Below are positions 59,201 through 64,000 of a DNA stretch of 64,000 nt, one piece after another. The stretch's first letter is position 1, and the number at the start of each line of letters is the position of its first letter. Source of the DNA: Gordius sp. MW1 (Eukaryota; Nematomorpha; Gordioida; Gordea; Gordiidae); assembly GCA_964036665.1 (NCBI GenBank), contig OZ038532.1, positions 18,193,037-18,257,036 on the forward strand. Reading direction: 5' to 3'. The position numbers and the translations under genes were made by a program. Under the pieces are notes generated by a model. That model was given only the letters and a program-made list of their open reading frames with translations, made no database searches and was not told where the DNA came from.

Positions 59201-61775
59201 CAAAAGTGAACTTCGCGTACAATCTATGCGAAACTTCAAGGCGCTATAAAACCAGCTTTGAAAAATCTCTTCTTTTCTTTAATCAGAGCATTTAATATCG
59301 ATTTTATACCTTAAAAAAGTACATGGACCTTCAAAAAAAATTTCAAATTTTGGTCAAGGGGGTAGAAAATTCCCGCTTTCTGCCCCCTTGGCTACGCGCC
59401 TGTCAATCATAATACCACGATTTCTAAAATTTTTGCCGATAGATACATAAAAACCTTTCTATGCCTAGGCCCTTTGATACTATTAAGCCCTTCATGGTAG
59501 GAAGAGTGGGTGGTGTTTCAGTTTCTATGTGTATTTTCTCAGCTATTTTGTAACATCATATCATAGCATAGGGTATTCCAACCTAATTTAGACCCTATAG
59601 CCAAGTATTATTTTTGCCTTTTAAAAAATTGATCCTTTATATAGTTTAATTTAAATTTCTAAAAACAAAAGAATGTTTGTTCTCACCTTATAAGACTTGG
59701 AAGTGTAAAGTTAATATTTTGTGCAGCCTCGTACAAAGCTATATTTAAAATCGTGCACCGATTTAATCTTTGAAAAAGGTATATCTCAAATTTTTATGAT
59801 TCTGGCCAAAGGGGCCTTCAGGTTCACCAGGAGAAGCCGGAAGAGAGGGAAATCCTGGAAAAGATGGTAGGTTTGGTAGTGATTGCGATACACCACGACA
59901 TGGCAAAGATGGATTACCCAATTTAACTCCAGGACAACAGGTATACTACCCTACACCCAATCTTTTTAGTCTAACAAATGAGTATTAAGCAAGAATTCAT
60001 TAAAGTTAACAATTGTTATTTCTATAACAACATTTATTAGTACACGCACAGTACTTTCCTGGAAAATATTTCTAACTGAAATTGTTTCACAATTATTTTT
60101 GGGCGATGCCAGAATATAACTCTCACAATAATATATTATGATTCTCTAGGGTGGGCCCGGGCCTAGAGGTTTTCCAGGTTATCCAGGGCTCGATGGGTCA
60201 CCAGGGCAGGATGGTGAGCCTGGTGATTTGGGAGAAAAGGGTATTGCTGGTGAACCTGGTGAAAATGGATCTCCTGGAAATTCAGGTGACGAAGGAAAAC
60301 GGGGTTCAAGAGGATCTCCAGCATCTAAAGGCACAAACGGTCCCCATGGATTGGACGGTATCAAATATTTACCATAATTTTAATTTGTATTATAATTTAT
60401 TAGATAGGCAGCCACGACATGTAAATTACAATATTTAGTATTGCATATGCATAGCAGATATATGTAATCGTAATGAAATCAGATCATTTTAGACTATTAT
60501 ACTAGTATTTAGCAAAAGTTGCTATCATTTGCCAATAAATTCGACTAGAGAAAATGGCGCATAGTGTATTATTCAAAATGTGCAATATTTGATGGAGTTC
60601 TTATCTTATAATATCATTTAAGTTTTTCTGTGCTAAATATCATTTAAGTTTTTCTGTGCTATAAATGTGGATAATTAACTCTTAGGACCTATGGGACAGG
60701 AAGGTGTCCAAGGGTTACCTGGTCCTCAGGGCCACGAGGGACATCCAGGTGAAGCAGGACCACTAGGTAACGAAGGGGACCAAGGGGCTCCAGGTGAAAC
60801 TGGAAAATGTTTTAATCTGGAATGTGGCGGTAATAAATTCAAATATATATAAACATTTACTAATAAAAAAATGAAACATGCTAATAAATTTAATTTTAAA
60901 AATGAAGCTTCACCCAAGCAAAGAAATATATGTTCGGCCACCGCCTTTGTAAAATGGGGATCGTCTATGTGCCCTCACCAAGCAACTATAATGTACAGTG
61001 GTAATTTACGACTAAAAAAATATTTGACAAAATTCTTTTGTAAAAAGACAACATTTACTTTTAATTTGCCTTTCATATCGCCTATTTAGATTAGCGGTAT
61101 CACAGAAGATATTTGTTTTGTTCTCCTAACTCGCGATATCATATTTCTAAAATTTATTTCGATTAATTATTTTGAATAGTTCCATCTAGCTTAGAATTAT
61201 ATTATAATGTAAACGATCAATTATGTGTCTAAATATCATTATTGCTTGCATTCAACAAAATACATTTAGGCGTAGTTGCGGGAGGTAGCAATCGATGGAT
61301 CGGTGGGGGCTACAATTACCTTTGCCTACCAAAGCATGTAATCCGTGATCGAAACCATCGCGGTAAATTAAATACAGAACCTACGCTATCAAAAATATAT
61401 GGGGCTCAATTGCATCTTTTTAAACCCGGACCTCGTGGTGGCACGTTTAAAAGTCAAGCGGCCGACCTCCATTTAGCCTCTTGCGCCGTTTGCTTGCGAT
61501 TGGGTCATTGCCTAAACATCCTTTTACCAGCAACTCACACATGTCCAGATGGATGGTTATCGGAATACAAAGGCTACCTCATGGCACTAACTAACGATAA
61601 AGCTCGATCGGAGTATATATGTGTAGATGAGGTTCCAGAAGGTTACGACATTGGGCAAAAAACTCATTATCACGCTTCTAGCGAGCTATGGCCCGTTGAA
61701 AGCAAATGTGGAATACTCCCTTGTTCCAGCTACTATGATGGACACGAAATAGGCTGCGTCATTTGCAGTCGATAA
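46975..61775 (+). CDS. Transmembrane collagen with C4 (spongin-like) C-terminal domain, 14 exons
   Basis: Fourteen exons (46975-47229, 47537-47684, 49520-49698, 55446-55571, 56228-56353, 57375-57503, 57613-57738, 58032-58154, 58949-59074, 59812-59940, 60150-60357, 60686-60829, 60908-61000, 61270-61775) join in frame to about 805 residues. Seen in order: short cytoplasmic tail; one membrane segment (about 22-44); a charged coiled-coil-like stalk; HKRLVR at 112-117, a furin-type RxxR; Cys-Cys at 146-147; Gly-X-Y from 150 to about 600 with a few interruptions; and a Cys-rich terminal domain (about 607-805) with [37 protein letters not shown] and GCVICSR. The last part fits short-chain collagen C4 (spongin-type) of sponges and other invertebrates, which is related to the collagen IV NC1 domain. 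It is probably a type II membrane collagen shed into matrix or cuticle. Further exons could be hidden in the 5.7-kb intron 3. Confidence 0.88.
47537..47684 (+). CDS. Collagen exon 2 (RxxR site)
   Basis: 148 nt, acceptor TTTTTAG, donor AAAAAAG/GTACTT, phase 1 out. It contains [11 protein letters not shown], a candidate proprotein-convertase site as in nematode cuticle collagens. Confidence 0.8.
47714..47928. mobile_element. MITE (CAGTGGCG subfamily), collagen intron 2
   Basis: 215 bp. Left end CAGTGGCGACCGGGG, right end TTCTGGCTACGCGCCTG. Flanks GTTCTGAT (47706-47713) and ATTCCGAT (47929-47936) match at 6 of 8. It lies only 29 bp after exon 2. Confidence 0.75.
47937..49519. other. Collagen intron 2, remainder
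   Basis: AT-rich, with a less AT-rich stretch near 48660-49100 (GGTCGAGTCAGG, GGGGTCGGGTTTGGGC) that may be a decayed GC-ended element. No exon recognised. Confidence 0.4.
49520..49698 (+). CDS. Collagen exon 3 (Cys pair, first Gly-X-Y)
   Basis: 179 nt. The acceptor is chosen at TTTAAG/ATGAAG because it keeps phase; AAG/TTAATG seven bases later would give one codon pair fewer. It contains [14 protein letters not shown] and [16 protein letters not shown]. Donor CACAG/GTAATT, phase 0. Confidence 0.75.
49799..50010 (+). repeat. G-rich block in collagen intron 3
   Basis: A hairpin GGGCCTTCGGCCC is followed by purine-rich GGGAAGGGGAGT-type sequence for about 80 bp. Diverged members of the hairpin-array unit follow at about 50070 and 50340. 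Confidence 0.45.
50191..50261 (-). repeat. tRNA-like sequence (SINE head or tRNA pseudogene)
   Basis: On the minus strand 71 nt contain GGTATAGTGGGTA (box A-like) and GGTTCAAGTCA (box B-like), with GTG where an anticodon would fall. The acceptor ends do not pair and the anticodon stem is irregular, so a working tRNA is unlikely. Confidence 0.4.
50441..50620 (+). repeat. Helitron 5'-region fragment
   Basis: AAGGGCTAAATTCTTAAACT, CCCGATTCGCTCGAAA and GCCCAGGGCGGCC match, in opposite orientation, the sub-terminal region of the Helitron at 52351-53922. Confidence 0.55.
50995..52350 (+). repeat. Hairpin-bearing tandem array 2
   Basis: The same repeat unit as array 1 (17697-19130), including the CCAATGG/CCATTGG hairpin, the CAGCGGACGGCC block and the AACTAGTTAAATTGCATAGC blocks. 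Hairpin cores at about 51000, 51103, 51227, 51334, 51443, 51571, 51702 and 51989. It lies in collagen intron 3. Confidence 0.85.
52351..53922 (-). mobile_element. Non-autonomous Helitron, minus strand
   Basis: Plus-strand CTAGCTGTGCCCGGCCAAGC starts it (complement of hairpin plus CTAG 3' end). The other end, read on the minus strand, starts TCTATCTATATATATAAAG. Host A (52350) and T (53923) flank it. 1572 bp, no helicase. Sub-terminal blocks with GGCCGCCCTGGGAACCTA and TTCGCGCGAATCGG recur three times near the 5' end. The unoccupied site is seen at 19135/19136. Confidence 0.85.
53431..53638 (+). repeat. Minisatellite, four ~53-bp units inside the Helitron
   Basis: Unit: TAATTCATAAATTTTATGTT, GTCACCGTTAAGAAAAGATG, ACGTTTAAGAAAT. 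Four copies, the last shortened. Confidence 0.8.
53923..54175 (+). repeat. Module following array 2
   Basis: A paralogue of 19131-19330, with the GAGATAGAGATGAGGGGTGG block present twice and an ACGGACGACGGACGG run longer than in the first copy. Confidence 0.75.
54623..55052. mobile_element. hAT-like element with GC-rich arms, collagen intron 3
   Basis: 430 bp. Ends TAGAGACCATAAATGCCCGG and AAATCTGACCTCTG are imperfect inverted repeats with an exact 8-bp duplication ATCTAAAT (54615-54622, 55053-55060). GC-rich arms (CCCGGCCCGCTGCCCG, GGGCCGGGCAGTTCGGGC) surround an AT-rich middle. Confidence 0.75.
55446..55571 (+). CDS. Collagen exon 4 (42 codons)
   Basis: 126 nt, phase 0 on both sides, 14 Gly-X-Y triplets starting at GGT. 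Acceptor TATAAG, donor CGAT/GTATTC. Confidence 0.88.
55762..55946. mobile_element. Foldback MITE, collagen intron 4
   Basis: Arms CGCGAAGCGATGCGAAGATT (55781-55800) and the near-complement TTTTCGCATCGCTTCGCG (55907-55924), extended by weaker matches outward. No duplication identified. Confidence 0.65.
56228..56353 (+). CDS. Collagen exon 5 (42 codons)
   Basis: 126 nt, phase 0, Gly-X-Y throughout, rich in GMDG/GRDG. Acceptor TTTTAAG, donor ACG/GTATGT. Confidence 0.88.
56387..56545. mobile_element. MITE, GGCGTAGCCAGG family, collagen intron 5
   Basis: 159 bp. Left end CATGGGCATAGCCAGG, right end CCTGGCTAATCCCATG. The duplication is not clear (5 of 8). It starts 33 bp after exon 5. Confidence 0.75.
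57375..57503 (+). CDS. Collagen exon 6 (43 codons)
   Basis: 129 nt, phase 0. Gly-X-Y, then an interruption at its end (GRSSNTP). Acceptor TCTCAG, donor CCA/GTGCTA. Confidence 0.83.
57613..57738 (+). CDS. Collagen exon 7 (42 codons)
   Basis: 126 nt, phase 0. It starts [10 protein letters not shown], so the repeat register resets across the exon 6/7 junction. Acceptor ACGTAG, donor ATG/GTAAAA. Confidence 0.85.
57759..57937. mobile_element. MITE with ~37-bp inverted ends, collagen intron 7
   Basis: Arms ATGAAGAAGAGACCCGCTTT (left) and AAAGGGTCCCTTCTTCAT (right), continuing into AGTGATAACCGTG and its complement. 179 bp, starting 20 bp after the exon 7 donor. A different family from the GGCGTAGCCAGG elements. 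Confidence 0.75.
58032..58154 (+). CDS. Collagen exon 8 (41 codons, with interruption)
   Basis: 123 nt, phase 0. The triple-helix repeat is broken by [18 protein letters not shown], a flexible stretch. Acceptor TTGTAG, donor CCC/GTATTC. Confidence 0.85.
58949..59074 (+). CDS. Collagen exon 9 (42 codons)
   Basis: 126 nt, phase 0, Gly-X-Y with one shift. Acceptor TATACAG, donor AAA/GTAACT. A MITE lies 46 bp downstream. Confidence 0.88.
59121..59402. mobile_element. MITE (CAGGCGCGTAGCC subfamily), collagen intron 9
   Basis: 282 bp. Ends CAGGCGCGTAGCCAGG and CTTGGCTACGCGCCTG, exact 8-bp duplication TCAATCAT (59113-59120, 59403-59410). A near-identical inverted copy lies at 25160-25433. Confidence 0.92.
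59812..59940 (+). CDS. Collagen exon 10 (43 codons)
   Basis: 129 nt, phase 0. It contains a Cys (SDCDTPRHG) inside the collagenous region. Acceptor CCAAAG, donor ACAG/GTATAC. Confidence 0.83.
60150..60357 (+). CDS. Collagen exon 11
   Basis: 208 nt, phase 0 in, phase 1 out; long uninterrupted Gly-X-Y. Acceptor CTCTAG, donor GACG/GTATCA. Confidence 0.88.
60686..60829 (+). CDS. Collagen exon 12 (end of triple helix)
   Basis: 144 nt, phase 1 both sides; ends GKCFNLECG, introducing two Cys after the last Gly-X-Y. Acceptor CTCTTAG, donor GGCG/GTAATA. Confidence 0.88.
60908..61000 (+). CDS. Collagen exon 13 (start of C4 domain)
   Basis: 93 nt, phase 1 both sides; encodes [17 protein letters not shown] and IMYSG, the first block of the short-chain-collagen C4 domain. 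The acceptor AATGAAG lacks a strong pyrimidine tract, so this border is the weakest. Confidence 0.8.
61270..61775 (+). CDS. Collagen exon 14 (C4 domain, stop)
   Basis: 506 nt ending TAA. It encodes [51 protein letters not shown] and GCVICSR. Ten Cys in this exon suit a disulphide-rich globular domain. Acceptor ACATTTAG. Confidence 0.9.
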
Positions 61776-61819
61776 TAAAATAATTCTGAAATATGTTTAT
61801 TTTTGTTTATATTTTGATA

Positions 61820-61825
61820 AATAAA
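61820..61825 (+). promoter_or_regulatory. Candidate poly(A) signal of the collagen gene
   Basis: AATAAA 45 bp after the stop codon. Confidence 0.5.
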
Positions 61826-63168
61826 ACATTTATTATCAAATTTATATGGTCTGGCAGAGGTATACGTGAAATAATTTATAAAGAACCAGACTCGGCCCGT
61901 GTTTTAATTTTGTTCTACTTCACCGCTTTGCAGAGCTTACTTGGCCTGGTCCACCCGAAACAAAATAATAGCCTGAATTTATAAAGTTGAATGATAATAA
62001 TTATATTGCAAAAATAAAAAGTCATTCATACGAATGACAAGGCAGTAAGCCCTTGTAAAATCTCGGGCATAGGGAAGTTCAAAATGACTTAAGAAATTAA
62101 AATTTTTTTATATTTGACTGATTCTTCCTGCTAAAAATTAGGCTGTTGTCATTACGTCATCGGTGCAGTTATTAGCTTTTCCTGGCATAGCTGGAGAAAT
62201 TTTATTGACGAAAACGGATAAATGTACATTAGTCAACGGATTAGGATTACATAAATATTTTTTAAAAATAAATCTAAAACGGGGTGGGATTATTGACATA
62301 AAAACCTTAAAAAGGCTAATATTTGCACCTTTATCTTCTTCATCTCAAAATATGAAGGTTTTGAAAAACTTAAAAACATATTACTACTAAATGTTTTATA
62401 AGTTACGATTTTAATAATATTTGATTTATACATTTAAGTCTTTTAATAATGCACTCTTCTTGATTAACTTGCAATATTCCATAATTCAGTTATGATCATA
62501 ATTTATCTTCATATAATTTATATTGCAAATCAATTGTTAAAAAATATGAGTATACATTTAATGATAATAAATCGTTGGTATGCTTATATAAGCTAATCAA
62601 ACCGATCTAGTTGTTATTAGGATTAAGCAAAAGTTTAAAGATTTAATCTTGCATCCTATACCGATTTAATATAATGGCTTAAATTTTTTGCAAACACTTG
62701 TGTGTGCTGGAAGAAGAATTAGTTAGCAAAGGATAAATAATCATTCTTTCAATATCTTAACGGTCTCCTAGTTTAAAAGTTTACTTAACTTGCATTTTTG
62801 CCAGTTGAGTTTTGCAACCCCCAATTTAAAGAAAACCTAACTCAGTCTAACCCATCTCAACCCGATATTTATTTTTGCCAAACCAGAAAATTATAAGGCC
62901 AAAATTACAATCTTTAAAAAATAAAATGGCTCATTTTTTATATTGTGAGTATCTCTTAAAACCTGTCTATTTAAACCCAACCCAACTCCTTTCTAAAGTC
63001 TTGATTACAACAACAATAAAGTTTCCGGGTCACCCATGTCAAATTTAATTTATCAAATATAAAGCGAAGTAATAAAAATACATATGAAAAACATATTTTA
63101 TAAACTAATTTTAAATTTACTCAAGGTCAATAAGTTAAACTATTGTAATATTAAATTTCATTTACTCT
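61826..63168. other. Spacer between collagen gene and Ty3/Gypsy element
   Basis: AT-rich. The frame at 62163-62390 has no domain that I recognise. No RNA gene or repeat is supported. Confidence 0.4.
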
Positions 63169-63453
63169 TGTGGCGTTTTAGACATTGGCGAGATAAAAGT
63201 AGCGAACGGACATTCACTTTACTTTTACTTGTCGATTAAAAATCATCCATCCATAAACAATTCCTTCCGTCATCATAAATATCATCTTATCGCTCAAATA
63301 ACATTCATCGCTAATATCTCAAATAACATTCATCGCTAATATCTCAAATAACATTCATCGCTAATATCAATATTTGTTTATTAATATTTCATTTGCATTA
63401 TTATCGCGCGTGTAAAAATACAGAAAATAAACAACTACCTAACAATCATTACA
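63169..63453 (+). mobile_element. 5' LTR of a Ty3/Gypsy-like retrotransposon
   Basis: The proposed LTR starts TGTGGCG and ends ATTACA, just before TGGTGACCTGAGACGTG (63455 on), a typical tRNA primer-binding site position and start in arthropod Gypsy elements. The boundary is inferred because the 3' LTR is outside the window. Three exact 25-bp repeats lie within it. Confidence 0.6.
63295..63370 (+). repeat. Triple 25-bp repeat within the LTR
   Basis: CAAATAACATTCATCGCTAA plus TATCT, three times head to tail. Confidence 0.85.
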
Positions 63454-63471
63454 TTGGTGACCTGAGACGTG

Positions 63472-64000
63472 ATGGAAACAAACTCAACAATTCCAGACTC
63501 TAATGAACCAAGAGAAAGCGCAGTTCATGTGAGAATTCCTGAATTCCATTCTAAAAATATTCGCATATGGTTGTCACAGGTAGAAGCCGTGTTTCACACA
63601 CGCAACATATCCTCGCAGAAGACTAAGTATTCCTACCTAGTCGAATCACTACCCCCAGAAGTCGCGGAAGAGGTGGCAGACTTCATATTCACGGTTCCTG
63701 AAATTACCCCTTACGACAAACTGAAGGAAGCAATCGTAAAAAGACTAGGAGACAGTGATGAAAAAAGGATAAGGAATTTATTCTCTTCGATATTCCTAGG
63801 AGACCGCACCCCATCCCAATTGGTAAGATACTTAAAATCTCGTTTAGGTAATAACGTGATGGACGAAAAGATTTTAAAAAGCCTCTGGATGGATAAGCTA
63901 CCCCAACATGTGGTAAGCATCTTGGCTACAATGGGAGATGACCAATCACTTGATCGTATAGCAGAAGTCGCTGATAGGATTCACGAAACGTTCAGAGTCA
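63472..64000 (+). CDS. Ty3/Gypsy-like gag, partial (runs off the window)
   Basis: An open frame of 176 codons from ATG at 63472, 17 bp after the start of the primer-binding site, still open at the window edge. The short acidic start is followed by VRIPEFHSKNIRIWLSQVEA, LPPEVAEEVADF, the YDKLKEAIVKRLGDS block and PSQLVRYLKSRLG, all typical of Gag proteins of arthropod and other invertebrate Ty3/Gypsy elements. Gag forms the particle that packages element RNA. No stop or frameshift is seen, so this copy could be recent. Protease, RT and integrase would lie beyond 64000. Base composition is less AT-rich than the surroundings. Confidence 0.88.
   Translation, partial: METNSTIPDSNEPRESAVHVRIPEFHSKNIRIWLSQVEAVFHTRNISSQKTKYSYLVESLPPEVAEEVADFIFTVPEITPYDKLKEAIVKRLGDSDEKRIRNLFSSIFLGDRTPSQLVRYLKSRLGNNVMDEKILKSLWMDKLPQHVVSILATMGDDQSLDRIAEVADRIHETFRV

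Noticed and set aside
56213..60941. Minus-strand frames rich in Pro and Ser across the collagen exons
   Set aside because: Antisense shadows of Gly-X-Y coding; the plus strand has splice sites and a continuous frame.

Overview
This is metazoan nuclear DNA, almost certainly from an invertebrate. Genes are split by AT-rich introns with GT/AG borders, the spacer is strongly AT-rich, and DNA transposons, Helitrons, LINE remnants and a Ty3/Gypsy element are interspersed. The exchanger is closest in layout to the Calx/NCX type of protostomes, and the collagen carries a spongin-like C4 terminal domain that occurs in several invertebrate phyla. I cannot name the species.

Three host genes are supported. 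(1) A ten-exon Na+/Ca2+ exchanger on the minus strand (31057 to 22991); all nine junctions keep frame and give about 1143 residues. (2) An uninterrupted Asteroid-type FEN/XPG-fold protein on the plus strand (41233-43263, 676 residues). (3) A fourteen-exon transmembrane collagen on the plus strand (46975-61775, about 805 residues) with a type II membrane anchor, an RxxR site, a Cys pair, a Gly-X-Y region built mostly from 42-codon exons, and a Cys-rich short-chain-collagen C4 domain. A lone GPCR-like first exon (TM1-TM2) lies at 9188-9026 on the minus strand.

Layout: 1-9 kb holds a nested MITE/Helitron composite, small MITEs and a pogo-like remnant. 9-19.3 kb holds the GPCR-like exon, AT-rich spacer, a GC-ended hAT-like element and a hairpin-bearing tandem array. 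19.8-22.1 kb holds an inverted, decayed copy of one exchanger exon cut by a decayed coding Helitron. 23-31 kb is the exchanger. 31-41 kb is spacer with MITEs and a LINE with an inverted 5' part. 41.2-43.3 kb is the Asteroid gene. 44.3-46.2 kb is a Helitron end, a G-run repeat and a GC-rich remnant. 47-61.8 kb is the collagen gene; one large intron carries a second hairpin array, a Helitron and a hAT-like element. 63.2 kb to the end is a Ty3/Gypsy 5' LTR and the start of gag.

The most striking overall signal is one family of short inverted-repeat elements (ends CA[T/G]GGGCGTAGCCAGG or close variants, poly-G/poly-C cores). About sixteen copies are present, most flanked by 8-bp target duplications readable by eye, which points to hAT-type mobilisation. 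The host genes share no obvious pathway; their proximity looks incidental.
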